From: Delphinapterus leucas
Taxonomy: Eukaryota; Chordata; Mammalia; Artiodactyla; Monodontidae
DNA: 64,000 nt
Assembly: GCF_002288925.2 (NCBI RefSeq)
Contig: NW_022098067.1
Span: 862,203-926,202 of the forward strand
Direction: 5' to 3'
Position numbers and translations under genes: made by a program. Shown one piece after another: positions 38,070-50,725 of the stretch (its first letter is position 1; the number at the start of each line of letters is the position of its first letter). Under the pieces are notes generated by a model, which saw only the letters and a program-made list of their open reading frames with translations, was not told where the DNA came from and ran no database searches.

Positions 38070-40133
38070 AGAGGGGATTTCTTATTTCCTGCTCCTGTTG
38101 TTTTTTTCTGCGTGGAGGAATATTTACTAAGGTTCATACTCCTAGACACTCTCTGCCTTCTACCTGACTCCTTCCTTTCCAGGAAAGGTGTCAGATAAAG
38201 GTGTTTATCTGACTGTGAGTTTGAGTCAGAAACCCAGGGCTGAATACTGCGCCTTCCTATGCTTTTCTTTTGGGTGTACACATTCTGCTCTGCCCCTTCA
38301 AGGCAGTCTCTGCACCTGGTACAGCTGGCTCCTTAGCTTAGTACTGTCATAACTAGAAGTTAAGCCTTCCAAATTCTTGTGTTTAGTGTTGATATTAGCA
38401 AGTCCATTTGCCTGGAGACCTGTTATATCCTCCAAACTATCTTTTTCAGTAATAAAGGTAATATTTTGGGCCTACCTGTTTTTTCACCTTCCATTGATGC
38501 AGAATTCCAGATGGAACAAGGGTACCATTTGTTGATACTACTCCAATCCCTGATATATTATCATTTTATTATATAAACAACAGGGTATCGCTTTTTGAAG
38601 TTCTTATGTTTTCATTTTTTTTACTTTACATTCCAAAGTAGGGGAATGATAGAGAGTATAGAGAGAAAAGGAGAGATTTAAAAGATTTTCTTGGAAGTGG
38701 CTGGACTTGATAGTTGATGGCATGTGGGAAGTTCAGGAGAAGGAACCAAGAATGCCTCCCAGGTGTCTGATTAAGCAACTACATGGTCAGTGGTGCCAAT
38801 TACTGAAATAGGCTCCAGAGAATAGTATTTCTCACCCCTCCTACCGCCTGGTTAGAAGAGGAAAATGATGAGTTTATATCTGTATATGCATATTACATAG
38901 TCAAGTTGTGACACTATCAGTGGGGACTACTTTTACAAATTTCTATAAAGACCAATTGAGCGCAAAACTCAATGAAATTTCTAGAAGAGGCCTTAGAAGA
39001 ATTATCTTGTAGAGATTTTCTAGCACTGAAATTAGCAAGTACTCTTTAAATTTTAATTTACGTTTCTTCAAGGCAATACTTCAACAACCCTGAAGTGGCC
39101 TGTATAACATCACATTAGTGGTATAGTAGAAAGAATATTGAACTTAGGAATTCAATAATTCTATTTTTAATCCCATCTCTTTCACTGACAAACAAGTTGC
39201 TTATCTTTTCATGGTAAAGAACCCTACTATAAATTTAGCTAATCAGAACTATTTGTCAAGGCATACTCTACTAGTACCTCCTTGTCCCTAAACCATTCTC
39301 TAGTTATAACTGAAAATGATTTCAACACTTCCAACTTAAAGTGTTCCCTTGACTCTAAAATTCTATAGTATGTTAACTTAAAATGTACTATACAATATTT
39401 ATAAGATTGTTTACATTTTCTATCAAGTTTAAATTGTGAGACTATAGATGGGGGTCTGAATGCAAATGCAGGCTCTACGTTTGTTGCCTTTAGATAAACT
39501 CAGGGTAGATTAACACTACAGAAACAAAAAGAATGAACACTTTTAAAGAAATATGAAACTAATATTACCAAAATAATTATATTTTTATTTTCATAACTTT
39601 ATAAATTTACACTAAGTTTAATTTAGAATAAGAGATGAACTTTCTCCTTTTTTATTCTTCTTTCAGCTCTGCATGACATGTCAAGAATCTTTTCATTAAC
39701 CTTTCCAAATTTTGTTCTATTTTTTAGAAAATGATGTTGGAATTCCAAGCAGGTAGCACATGTTCTTTTTCTCTAGTATACTTTTCTTTCCCCCTCCTGG
39801 AAAAAGAGTAACTTTTTGGCTTTTGTCATTATATGTCTATTAATCTAATGCCAAGACATATGCAATTATATAACTAATGACATTTATAAGTCTTTTTTTC
39901 CAAAATACTTGCTAAAATTGAGGATTCAGCCTAAAGGAAGCTCACAGTGAACATTGGTTCAGGTCTTCACCTACATTATTATCAAACAAAATACCATGAT
40001 CTTTGTTTTCACATTGTTTGGAATGAATAGTCACAATGGAAATTGTTGCCTTTCTTCTGAAGATATACTGTAGTAACTCCTGCCATTTCAGCCTTTAATA
40101 CATATTTTAATGGTTTATATGTTTCTATGACAG
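38070..40133. other. Intron sequence without recognised features
   Basis: AT-rich non-coding sequence leading up to the exon at 40134. The 118-codon - strand frame at 37925-38281 has no domain and no support. Confidence 0.45.
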
Positions 40134-40250
40134 ATCAGTGGCTTATTACTGGAAGGATGCAGTTTTGATGGAAATCGACTTTCTGAAAATCAGCATGATT
40201 CTCCTAGTGTATCATCAGTTCTCCCTTGTTTTATGGGCTGGATTCCACAG
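40134..40250 (+). CDS. DYNC2H1: DYNC2H1 coding exon (second from last)
   Basis: Thirty-nine codons at phase 0 read ISGLLLEGCSFDGNRLSENQ, then HDSPSVSS and VLPCFMGWIPQ. The acceptor is 'tttctatgacag' and the donor is 'gtaata'. The 'GLLLEGCSFDG' and 'PCFMGWIP' segments are typical of the dynein heavy-chain C-terminal beta-rich domain, where 'GL.LEGA.WD' is the equivalent in other heavy chains. The exon lies between a long featureless intron part upstream and a MIR at about 40540 downstream. The frame continues exactly into the final exon. Confidence 0.95.
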
Positions 40251-40539
40251 GTAATACATTTTTAACAGGAACAAGTTTTAATTTAATCAATTCATTTTTA
40301 GATTTTATCTTTTCAATAAGATATAATTGGCCTATGAATTTTTCATTTACTTTCTAATCTTACCTGCATTTGAACAAATTTACAGTCCAAATATTATGTC
40401 CTTTATAATTTTTAAGATGTACAGGACATTTTAAAAGCTTTATTTTGTTATGGAAAGAATAACATTATAGTTTTTAATTTCTAAATAAGTTATAGTCTAA
40501 TAAGAAAAAAGCCTTAAATGGTAATCTGAACTACCACAT

Positions 40540-40720
40540 ATTGTGTTCCTATTATTTTCAGCAGTGTGCTAAATGTTTTATATACTTTACCTTACATACT
40601 TTTCTGAGTAGCCCTGCAAGGTAGATATTATTATTCCTGTTTTCAAATGAGGAAATGTGTGTTCACATAAGTTAAATGACTTCCCTGTAGCTTGGCATGC
40701 AGAAATCGAAAGCATCAAGA
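40540..40720 (-). repeat. MIR SINE, reverse
   Basis: 'agcagtgtgctaaatgtttt', 'tagccctgcaaggtagatat' and 'ttttcaaatgaggaaatg' follow the reversed MIR order. Confidence 0.65.
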
Positions 40721-40833
40721 TGTTAATACACATCTAATACCATGTCACTATGCTGCTGATTGGCAGATGAAGAAAACTGTCTTGACAGAGGCTTATTCGG
40801 TTAACTTTTTCCCTTTTAAAACCTTCAATTTTT

Positions 40834-41161
40834 TTTTTAATAAATTTATTTATTTATTTTTGGCTGCATTGGGTCTTCATTGCTGCACACGGGCTTTTTT
40901 CTAGTTGTGTCGAGTGGGGGTTACTCTTTGTTGTGGTGCACAGTCTTCTCATTGTGGTGGCTTCTCTTGTTGTGGGGCATGGGCTCTAGGCGCTCATGCT
41001 TCAGTAGTTGTGGCACGTGGGCTCTAGAGCGCAGGCTCAGTAGTTGTGACGCACGGCCTTAGTTGCTCCACGGCATGTGGAATCTTCCCAGACCAGGGCT
41101 TGAACCCGTGTCCCCTGCATTGGCAGGTGGATTCTTAACCACTGCGCCATCAGGGAAGTCC
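40834..41161 (-). mobile_element. Cetartiodactyl tRNA-SINE, long form (CHR-L-like)
   Basis: It starts with T-rich 'taataaatttatttattta' and reads through 'ggctgcattgggtcttcatt', then 'cagtagttgtgacgcacg', and ends 'gcgccatcagggaagtcc'. It is flanked by the perfect 16-bp duplication aaaaccttcaattttt at 40818-40833 and 41162-41177. It is longer (about 328 bp) than the CHR copies elsewhere in the window. Confidence 0.93.
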
Positions 41162-41751
41162 AAAACCTTCAATTTTTGAAAGAACTTTCAACAATGGCAC
41201 TTGAGGGATATTTGCCTTTACAATAAGACATAGTTGTAGATGAAACACATAACTTTTACTAAATGTAAGTAAGAATACATGTGAATAAACTTTAAAGTTT
41301 TGATTCTGTATCTAATCACCAACAAACTATTTCATATACTGCTTACTACAAGAAAAATGAGTTTTCTAGTTGTGAAATACTTCATTGAATTTTCCAATTA
41401 TTATAATTCTTTTTGTAAAATAAAAAAATCCAAAGCATCAAAATATTTATTTTAAAATAAAAACTAGTAAAGCCAAAATTAACAGTTATTGCTCAGAGAG
41501 CTATAAGAGCATCCTCTGACCTAAAGGAACATACATTTCTGTGAAACTCGCCATTTCCACCCCCCATATAAGCTTCATTTTCTCTAGTAGTAGAGTGACA
41601 GAGAAGGGAGAAGTTGAAATCATCTTTATTTTATTTCTCTCTGGCTATTGATTCATGTAAGAAATTTGTATGTCAAAAAGTTGGTAAATTATGGATTACA
41701 CACATTAGGTGTGTGGACCAGATCGAAAGTTCTATACAAAAGTTAAGGCTA

Positions 41752-41959
41752 GGGCTTCCCTGGTGGCGCAGTGGTTGGGGGTCCGCCTGCCGATGCAGAG
41801 GACACAGGTTCATGCCCCGGTCCGGGAGGATCCCACATGCCGCGGAGCGGCTGGGCCCGTGAGCCATGGCCACTAAGCCTGCGCGTCCGGAGCCTGTGCT
41901 CCGCAGCGGGAGAGGCCACAGCTGTGAGAGGCCCGCATACAGCAAAAAAAAAAAAAAAA
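41752..41959 (+). mobile_element. Cetacean tRNA-derived SINE (CHR type)
   Basis: It begins 'gggcttccctggtggcgcag' and carries the full CHR body, ending 'gaggcccgcatacagc' and an A-tail. It is flanked by the perfect 14-bp duplication aaaagttaaggcta at 41738-41751 and 41960-41973. It is in the last intron of DYNC2H1, sense orientation. Confidence 0.96.
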
Positions 41960-42734
41960 AAAAGTTAAGGCTAAAATTTGCTGAGGGTTATAACCATAAT
42001 ATATAAAATTGTATATGATGACAGAGATGAATTCAAATGAATCCAAATTATGAGAAGTGTTACTTCTCTGGCAAACAAATTTGAAAGCCATATAATGACC
42101 TTGATGGGGGGAAAGGTAGGACATATATAAAATGATTCACTTAAGGAGAAACCCCAGCAATAAAAATAGAGCATGGAGAATGAGTAGGCATAAATGCAAA
42201 AGAGAGTGACCTAGAGCAATACCCACATAATTGATCACAAACTGAATGCAGATCAGGAATGCAGTGTGGTTATGAACAGAAGCCAATCTGTTAACTGGGT
42301 TGTATGAAAAGCAACATAACATTATAAGACTTGGAATTTATCCCTCCACAATATTTTACTTTGAGTATCATTTCTATCCAGTTTTATTTACCACACTTTA
42401 AAAAATCAGGATTGGAATAGAAAGCTAAAAGTAATTTAATTTGAAAAATATCTCATGTAAAGAGAGGTAAAATGAATTGGAATATTTAGCCAATAAAAGA
42501 GGTGGCTGAAAGATAATATGAATTTATTATTTTTATAAAAGAGATTTCCCAAAGCCTTCTGCACTTTTTCCTGCCATGTAATGGAAGGGTTTAAGATACT
42601 TCCCCACCTCTTTTTTCCCCTCCTTCCTTTACAGCGAGCCTCTTCGTCCCATATAATCTTACTGCTTTGACTGCCTCTTCTAGATCAGCTAAGAAGGAGA
42701 GAATATGAGGTATATTGCTAAATGTTTCAGAAAA

Positions 42735-42940
42735 TGAAATTTTGGAGTCCAGCAGTCTAAATGCCACTCCCAGCTCCCAAACTTATGAGCTGGGTGATTT
42801 GGAGCAAATTACCTAACCTCATTGAGCCAGTTTCCTCATTTGAAAGTGGAGATAATGATGTTTGTATAGGACCATGTTGAGGAATAAATAAGGTCCTGTG
42901 TCTGTGAAGTACCTAGCAGGGCGTCATACATGGTAAGTCT
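42735..42940 (+). repeat. MIR SINE
   Basis: 'acttatgagctgggtgattt', 'aaattacctaacctcatt', 'cagtttcctcatttgaaa' and 'gtacctagcagggcgtca' are in MIR order. Confidence 0.7.
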
Positions 42941-42999
42941 AATTTTTCCTGATGCCAACACTTTTAAATGTTTTTATAATAGTATAATAATTAACTTAT

Positions 43000-43665
43000 T
43001 TCATATGGTGCTTTATAGTGTACTAAGTGCTTTCAATCATCATTAGATAATTAAGTTCCTATGTACCATATTCTGAACCCTGGGATAACAAAAATAAATC
43101 TCTTCCATCAGAGTCTTCTGTTGAGTAGAGGAGCAAACGGGTAAAGAAACTATTAGAGTTCAGAGTTACAGAAGTACAATTATGGAGGTTTACATGAAGT
43201 GCTTTGGCAAATGAAGGAGACCTCAGCTCTATCTTGTATAAGCAGATGAGGGAAAGTCAGATGACCTCACAGGGAGAGGAAGCAGCTTCTCAGGACTGTA
43301 GTCACAGTAGAAGTAAGAAAAGTTCAAGGACAAATTCAAAAATGGTAGGGGCAAGGCATTCCATATAGAAGGGGAAGTATATTTAAATGCATGGAGATAC
43401 GAAAAGAATTTAGGTTATTTTGGGAACTGAAAGTATAGTATATCTGGAATGTACTGGAATGGTTCAAATGGAGAGTGGTAGGGGATGCGGTCAGAAAGGA
43501 AGACTAAGACCAAGTACGACAAGCCATGGAGCCATGCCAAGGAGTTTAGACTATCTTATGATCATAGAAAGCCATTGAGAGCTTAGACCACGTGTGTTGT
43601 AAGATCAGATCTGTAGTTTTAGAAAAGCAGTCTAGCACTGAGAGAATTGAGGATTGGCATAGGGT
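43000..43665 (-). repeat. L2 LINE, reverse orientation
   Basis: The + strand reads 'accctgggataacaaaaata', 'gtaggggcaaggcattccat', 'actggaatggttcaaatgga', 'gccattgagagcttagacca'. This is reversed L2 text. Confidence 0.65.
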
Positions 43666-43804
43666 GAAATACAATCACACTTACCTTTCATTGCAGTCCT
43701 CTGAGTATGGTAGAGTAGTTTTTCTCTCTGTTTTGCTGAGGAAGAAGCCGTGAATCTGGTAAATAGAGTGATTTGTTATGGGTCCCCCAGTAGTAGCACT
43801 AGTG

Positions 43805-44045
43805 TTTGAACAATAGCAATGAGCATTTATTTGTATTGGTTATGTGCCAAGCACTGTACAAACTGTTTAGAATACAAGATATTTAGGCTTTCCAAAAACA
43901 TTTGAAATAGGAATTATCATCTCCATTGTAAACTAAGAAAATGGAAGCTTAAAAGATTGTATAACTTGACCAAGATAAAGATAACATAGTTAATAGGTAA
44001 GCAACTAAGTTTCAAATCCAGGTTATCTCTCTTAAATCTTAGGCC
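43805..44045 (-). repeat. MIR SINE, reverse
   Basis: 'aatgagcatttatttgtatt', 'tatgtgccaagcactgtaca' and 'aggaattatcatctccattg' are in reversed MIR order. Confidence 0.65.
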
Positions 44046-44074
44046 TAATACTGAGGCAACCTAACAGTATAAAC

Positions 44075-44478
44075 CAGAGTTTGGAAAACTACAGGCCACA
44101 AGCCAAATCCAGTATGCTGCCTGTTTTTGTACAGCCCACAGTCTTGTGAGCATGAATGACTTTTACATTTTTAAACAGATGAAAAACTTAGAAGGATAGT
44201 ACTGGATTGGCCAAAAAGTTTGTTCAGGTTTTTCTGCAAGATGTTACAGAAAAACCCGAACGAACTTTTTGGCCAACCCAATATTCTATGATGTGAAAAT
44301 TATCTGAAATTCAAATTCCAGTGTCCATAAAGAAAGTTTTGTTTGGAAAACAGCTATGCCCATTTATGTAGATGCTTTCAGACACTACAGCAGAGTTGAG
44401 GATATAGTTGTATCCAAGACCATATAGCCCATAAAATATTTACTATCTGACCTCTTACAGAAAAGTTTGCTGACTCTG
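44075..44478. mobile_element. Old hAT-type non-autonomous element, interrupted by a mariner MITE
   Basis: The ends are inverted: 'cagagtttggaaaactacag' at the left and 'aaagtttgctgactctg' at the right. The interior carries 'gccaaatccagtatgctgcc' and 'aaatatttactatctgacc', typical of a common mammalian hAT element. A 7-bp repeat tataaac flanks it (44068-44074, 44479-44485), one base short of the usual 8. An 80-bp mariner element splits it at a TA. Confidence 0.75.
44202..44281. mobile_element. Palindromic mariner MITE (80 bp)
   Basis: The left arm 'ctggattggccaaaaagttt' and the right arm ending 'ctttttggccaacccaa' are near-perfect inverted repeats that nearly meet in the centre (about 44238-44246). 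TA dinucleotides at 44200-44201 and 44282-44283 are the expected mariner target duplication. It has no transposase. The type is common in cetartiodactyl genomes. Confidence 0.93.
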
Positions 44479-44489
44479 TATAAACTATC

Positions 44490-47400
44490 AAACTCTCCAA
44501 CTTCTGCTTGAGTTAAGCACTATTTTTGTTCAAGAAATCATTTTTTTTAGGGCAACTATAGCTGTTTTTAATAAGTTTTACAGAATTTGGTGGGGGCATC
44601 AGCATTTTAACGCGTTTTTACCAAGAGGGAAGGAACCAGCATAAAATCGAAGGACGCATCAACATCAATTTATATGAACAAGTAAAAAGAATTACTTTTG
44701 CCACTTACTCTTACAGCTACTTTATTGCAGAAAGTTCAGAATCCTTTGATAAGCTTAGATAAAATAATGGAGTTCAGAACTTTGGTGACTAATTCCTTTT
44801 AGGTCAGAAGAAGGTTTTTCCACAAATTATTTCAATAATATTATCTGACCCCTAAAAGTCCTGAATAGCATTATTTCAGCAGAAACATGCCACACAACTC
44901 AGGCACTAGGAGGTACATAGCACCTACATTTTTTTAAAGAGCATTTTAGGTTGCAGAAGAGTGAAGAACTTTGAGATTTTTTAATATGTGGTAATACTTA
45001 ACAAAGGATATGAACAACAAATTCTAAGCCTTTTATTGAGGGGAGGGGGAGGTTTACCATTGCTTCTATTATAAATGTAATGTACTTTGCCAGTTAACAA
45101 AATTAGAATTATGAATGCTCAAGAATTAAAAGGAAGTAAAATGCTGGTGCTAATGTTTTCCTAGTGTTTCTGTTTACCATTATCTATGTGCAGGACGTTA
45201 ACATACCTACAGTCACACTGTTCATTTATGCGTTCATTCATTCATGATGCAGACTCTTAAGGTTCTTCAAGTTCCAGTTCAGTTCTAGGGGTTAAATTAA
45301 TATAGGTACAATAAGATTTCCCTACAGGATTTTACCCAAAAAAGCATTCACTTTCTCCAAAGCAGTTCCTAAAAATTGTTTGACACTACATTATTCCATA
45401 ATGGTTCTCTGAAAAATTGTTCAGTAAACGGATTTAAATTTGGAACTTCATGATGTATTTGAGGATATTAAAAACGCTGAGAACTCCCAAAATACTTAAC
45501 ATGCAACCCTGTACATGCATCTACACCCCACCCTCCATCTGGATCTATGTTCCACATAACATAGCTTGGGAAACACTACTTTATGAGGTAGATCAGTCTT
45601 AGATAATGTCCTGTTCTGACATTCCACAGGAAGTCAGTTTGCCTTTGTTCTATTTTTCCAATAAAGAGTGTTACTTCGGGTTTATCAGCCCCACAGTAAC
45701 ATAGAAGCCCTGGACCAGCCTGAACCCCACAGGCCTACACCTTCCAACAGTTGCCACAACTGACAGTACAACTTCAGAAACAATTTCATTCTCAGGGAAA
45801 TTATGACTATATAATGATTACACAAGCAACTCACAGTAACAGTCTTTTCTTTACGTTAAAGTATTTTCACCATATATATGAAATGATATATGCTGAAAAC
45901 TCTGCCTTGGATGCACTCTGGTTAAAATATAATAAATATTTAATTACTGTCTTTTCTATGTGACAGGTTTTTTTTTCTTAAGAACTTACTATGAGAGCAA
46001 TGTTGTTAGCATTGTATTATTGAAAAATAGAGGGAAGTATTTCTCTACCAAAGTAGAGTAGCTAGACATTCTTGACAGAACGAAGTCTTTCAAAATATTC
46101 ATTGTTGGCAAGTTGTTTTGTTTCCTGTTTTGAGATAGTTATTTTTTCCAGGGTTGCTTTACTAATAATGCCACTTTTACATACATGAAACCTGTGATGT
46201 CATAACATCTTCTTTTCTAAAAAAAAATAACTGTTCACTGACTTGGTTCATAAACATTCAGAAAGCATATGTTAGAATAAGTTAGTTGGACTTTATGCAT
46301 AGATATATTTCTGATGAGAAAAATATTTTGGTTTGCCCTCATGTGTTTTATTATAATGAAATTTGAGTTGATATCGGCCAAATAGTTAACATAATTAACC
46401 TGGATAATTTGGGGCTTTTTTGTTTCCTGGTGTTGTTTTATTTTGTTATTTTCTTTAGTTTGTTGGCTATGTAATACCAAATATCACCGTTTGCCTTTGT
46501 AAATGTCTTCTTTCACATATTAGCATATTGCCTTCTGTTTGTAGTACACATATACTTTTAAGCCACTTTCCCTGGGGCATGGGCATGAGCGTGAGTAATC
46601 ATAATATATAGATTTTTAATTATTTAATTTTAACAATGTCAAACTAATTTGTTTACATATAATATAATATTATTTGAAGTTTTCCTAATATATCTTTTTG
46701 CATTAACTGAGCACTTAGTGTATTTATTAATAGTTATTAATAAAATTTTAGTTTCATCCAAATATTTCAGCCCAGCAGGATCTGTACTTTGTCTGTTAAG
46801 ATAAACATATTAAAGAGGGAATTGTGGCATAAGAATTTAATTCAGTTAAACAATATAAAGTTTCTGTCTGCATAAGGTATTGTGTTAAGTGTGAGAATGC
46901 CCAAGTACTTAGCTCTGTTACTTTGATCATTTATTTATTGGTGACATAAGGGCAAGTCCATTTAACTTTTTTTACAGAAGGTTGTAACATTTACTGTTTA
47001 TGAGATTTTAAGCAATGACAAGTAAAATTTTAAGAAGCAACTGTGGTACTTCGCTTTTAAAACACTGTACGTTTTGCTGGAAAGATTTGTACCCTCACTT
47101 TAAAACAAACAAAAAGCCTACAACCAAAAGCAAGTTTGGAAGGGTTTGGAAATATATACAAAAACTGGTAAATTGATAGTGAATATGCAAAGAATCAACT
47201 TTGCATTACTCTTAAATTCCTAATTTAAAGAGAAAATTGCTTGGCATTAAAATGAAGAGATATAGAGAAAATCTTCTGAATAGAAAGGAATAGCATTATA
47301 AAACATTTCAATGTGATGTTTTCATTTTTGACCATAGAAGTTATGGGAAAGAAAGCAAATATAGAGTGGCAGAGGAAGATAATTTAAGAACTTTTCTAGG

Positions 47401-48370
47401 ATTATAGACATTCATAGGTTCAGATCATTTCAGTTCAACAAATATGCAATGTTTGTCTGCTCTTTGCTGAAGAATTTAAAGGCAATACCAAAAGAAAGCC
47501 TACACTAGGTTATTAATTTTAGGAATGGCTAAGGAGTTATGAAAATTACAGGAATTTGTGAATGCTAAAGCTTTGCCATTTAAGCAGAATTGGAGAAGAG
47601 GGAAGAGATTAGGCAGTGACTAATAATGGTTGAAAATTCTCTTTACTCCAAATTCTGTATTTTTCTGAGGCCCAACTCAGGATTCATTCTCTCCATTAAT
47701 CCTTGTTAGGTTAACATATCCCAGAGTAGTAGTTTATTTTGATTTTCTTTAAAATACTCATTTTGCCAAAAATTATATTCTAAATATTTGATGTGTATGT
47801 TGTTTCTTAAACTAAATTTTAAGCTTTAAAGAAGATTATTATTTTCTCTATTTGGATATATATTGAAATGCTTTGCTTTTATAATTCTACTTACAATATT
47901 AGCACATAAATGCTGTTAAATGAATGGATGAGTAACAGAATCATCAATACAAACATAGAGGAAAATTAGAAACATTCAGGGCAGATGGTCTTCTTATCTA
48001 TTTGGGTAATGATTCTTCATAAAGAATGAATTTTCTCATGTCAATCAGGTTACAATTTAGGAATTTTAGAAATGAATGAGTTTTCAAAGGGACTTAACTG
48101 TTTTATATCAAGGACTTAGAAAAGTTAGTGTTGTGGGGGTAGAGAAAAGGATTGGAAAAGACAATCAAAATTCCATATAATGCCCACTTAGACTTAAAAA
48201 TAGAATGCTTTAAATTTCTTCATGAAGGAAAAAATATTTTTATTTCTCTCTATCCTAGCACCATCCATGACCTGTAGTAGATGGTAAAAAGCTGGGACTT
48301 TTTTTCTAATTGATTTAAGAATTAGTAGGAATTAAAGAAAAGTTATGCATATGTAGTCCTTATGTGAATA
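44490..48370. other. Intron sequence, AT-rich, nothing recognised
   Basis: About 3.9 kb with scattered A/T runs. I find no gene, RNA or clear repeat. The small frames (for example 45751-45963 and 46480-46235) are incidental. Confidence 0.45.
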
Positions 48371-48379
48371 AATAATGCT

Positions 48380-48580
48380 TTGTATTTGAACTCCTTAATA
48401 ATACATCATTGGATTCACCCAACATCCCATTAGGTGGACCAGTGTTGTTTATGTTCCTTTTATGATAGGGAAACAGATGCTCAGAGAGTAATCTACTCTC
48501 TAGGGTCAGGAGCTCCTAAACAAGCTAACGCCAATTTTTTTTTCAATCGTACTACCTATAGCAACTTTGCCACTTGCCTA
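48380..48580 (-). repeat. MIR remnant, reverse
   Basis: 'gttccttttatgatagggaa', 'acagatgctcagagagtaat' and nearby words resemble the reversed MIR core. Diverged. Confidence 0.45.
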
Positions 48581-50153
48581 ACTAGGTTACCATGATAAAT
48601 TCTTCATGGGTTTCTGATTTGTCACTTGTAAAATTCTAGAATGAGTCTAACTTTTCTCTTAAGTTTCATTCTAACTCTAAAAACTTATCCATTAGTTGAA
48701 TAAAATTATATAAATTCAATAAAAACATGAATCCTAAATTTGAATTGGAATTACTATTATGAACTTCTGATGTTTTTCTTTAAAAAAAATACATATTTCT
48801 AAGCTTCAGTCACTGAAAAATCCTAGAAGGAGAATGATAGATCATTCCTAGCACCCAGACTATGATCTCTAGTACCATTTCTCATTAAAGGAACCAAGGA
48901 TCCTCAGAGTAATGACTAATTTTTGATTTCTGGGACAGCAAATAAACAAGATGAACTTACAACATCTTGTCATACTAGAAGGTAAGAAAGCTACTGAAGA
49001 CTACTAGGGACATATCAAAACAAAAACAAAAACCCTCAGGAGCCAGCCTAATGAGTTCCCACTGCACAAAGATTGACATTTTGAACACCAATAAGATAGT
49101 AATTGCATTGCATTGAAGCACATTGAACATGTTTAAATCCACCAGTTCATAATGATACTTAAAAAAATAGAGGGTGCTCATTGATCACCTTTACAGTATG
49201 CTAGGGAACAAATGCATTATTTTAAAAGCATGTAAATAAAGGGAAATTAGATAACATTTATTCCAGCCTTTCCTATATGAACTGTACCTCATGGTAATCA
49301 AATGATTGATAACTGGAAGTTCCTCTTTATAGATTTGTTTCTGCCTGGAAATGAAGGCATGTAGAATTAGATTATCATTTTTTAATCTTAAATATAAATA
49401 ATGATCATCAATGGCTCCTAATAGCTAAAAAGAGAGACACCCAGACTTTATATGCCTCTTGATTGAAGTATACACTACTACCTATGCAGTGTTTTTACCA
49501 GAAATTGAATCTGAATCTGAACTCACCTGCAGACCCACTTTACAAGAATACAGGGAGCAGAAGAACATGACACCATGGGAATGTAGCGAACAAAAGTCAG
49601 AATGTGGGCAACTCTTTGGTATAGTTCTTTAGCAAACAAATTACAAGGAATAAAGGAGAAAAAATAAATTTAGGAGAATTAGGACACATAACAAACCTCA
49701 AAGTGTGGGCTCTATTTGAATTGCGGTTCTTCCAAAAAAATCTTTTAAAAATTATGGGAAAATGGCATAGTGGGTATAAGATGATATTAAGGAATTATTG
49801 TTAATATTTTTATGTGATATAATATTTTGATTATATTTTTATATTTTATTTATAGACATATATTTAAATACTTATAGATGAAATTTTATAATGTGTAGGA
49901 TTTGATTCAAAATACTCTATTATTTGGGGCTGGGGGAGGTTATAAATGAAATACAGTTGGCCATGAGCTGATAATTGTTGCAACTGAATGATGTGGTTTA
50001 TTATGCTAGTCTTTATTTAAAACATTTCATAATAAAATGTTAAATATATTTTATTATTTGGGAAGATTTTGTGTTAATATTTGGTTATCTAATGATCTGT
50101 TGCAACACAGTATATTGCTGTATTTTAAAACAAAATTAATTCTTTTTAAACAG
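48581..50153. other. Intron sequence before the last exon, nothing recognised
   Basis: AT-rich sequence. A weak pyrimidine tract (ttctttttaaacag) precedes the acceptor at 50153. Confidence 0.45.
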
Positions 50154-50312
50154 GGCGCATATGGTCCATATTCCCCTGATGAGTGCATATCTTTGCCTGT
50201 TTACACAAGTGCTGAAAGGGATCATGTGGTGATCAATATCGACATTCCATGTGGGGGCAGCCAAGATCAATGGATTCAGTGTGGAGCAGCTCTATTTCTC
50301 AAAAATCAGTAG
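50154..50312 (+). CDS. DYNC2H1: DYNC2H1 last coding exon with stop codon
   Basis: Fifty-two codons plus TAG (50310-50312). The peptide reads GAYGPYSPDECISLPVYTSA, then ERDHVVINIDIPCGG and ends with GAALFLKNQ. This is the carboxy terminus of cytoplasmic dynein-2 heavy chain, where the ending KNQ is characteristic. The 'LPVY.S..R' and 'QW.QCG.ALFL' segments correspond to the last strands of the dynein C-terminal domain. The acceptor is 'tctttttaaacag' at phase 0. The open frame extends upstream into the intron but loses similarity before the acceptor. Confidence 0.96.
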   Translation, partial: GAYGPYSPDECISLPVYTSAERDHVVINIDIPCGGSQDQWIQCGAALFLKNQ

Positions 50313-50376
50313 AACCTAATGACAATAAAAGCTGTCTTAGCCAAAATAAACATTTATTATTTAAGCTTTAAATAAA
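50313..50376 (+). promoter_or_regulatory. DYNC2H1: DYNC2H1 3' UTR with clustered poly(A) signals
   Basis: AATAAA hexamers lie at 50324-50329, 50345-50350 and 50371-50376, all within 65 nt of the stop. More occur at 50642-50647 and 50683-50688. The usual short 3' UTR is the simplest reading, with the distal pair as alternative ends of a longer one. Confidence 0.7.
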
Positions 50377-50725
50377 ATATGTGGTCAGTCCACATTTGAA
50401 GTGTTAGTTCAAAATATTAGCATGTAGTTGTCCTGTGTTGTTTATCTCATTGTGTTTTTATTTTAATGGGTAATGACAGCACCCTGTACCTTTTAAAGTA
50501 ATAACTTAATGGAGTCAATGTTAAAATAGCATATTCCCTATATAATATTAAGTATTTCTGTGAGGCAGTTCACTTTTCCAGTGGCTCAAAAATTTAATGT
50601 TTTAGCTAAGAGTTTTTAAATAATGTATTTAAGGAATCAGTAATAAATATTTTGGCTCTTATTTCTGTATCATCATTTGTTTAATAAAATATAAGATATT
50701 ATTAACGTTTCAGTCTTCCATGGTT

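Noticed and set aside
44202..44281. Hairpin considered as a microRNA gene or CRISPR-like repeat
   Set aside because: TA duplications and arm sequence identify it as a mariner MITE. There are no spacers and no array; microRNA potential is left as a hypothesis.
50037..50153. Upstream extension of the last-exon open frame beginning with ATG
   Set aside because: It precedes the acceptor AG and shows no similarity to dynein; the ATG is not a start.
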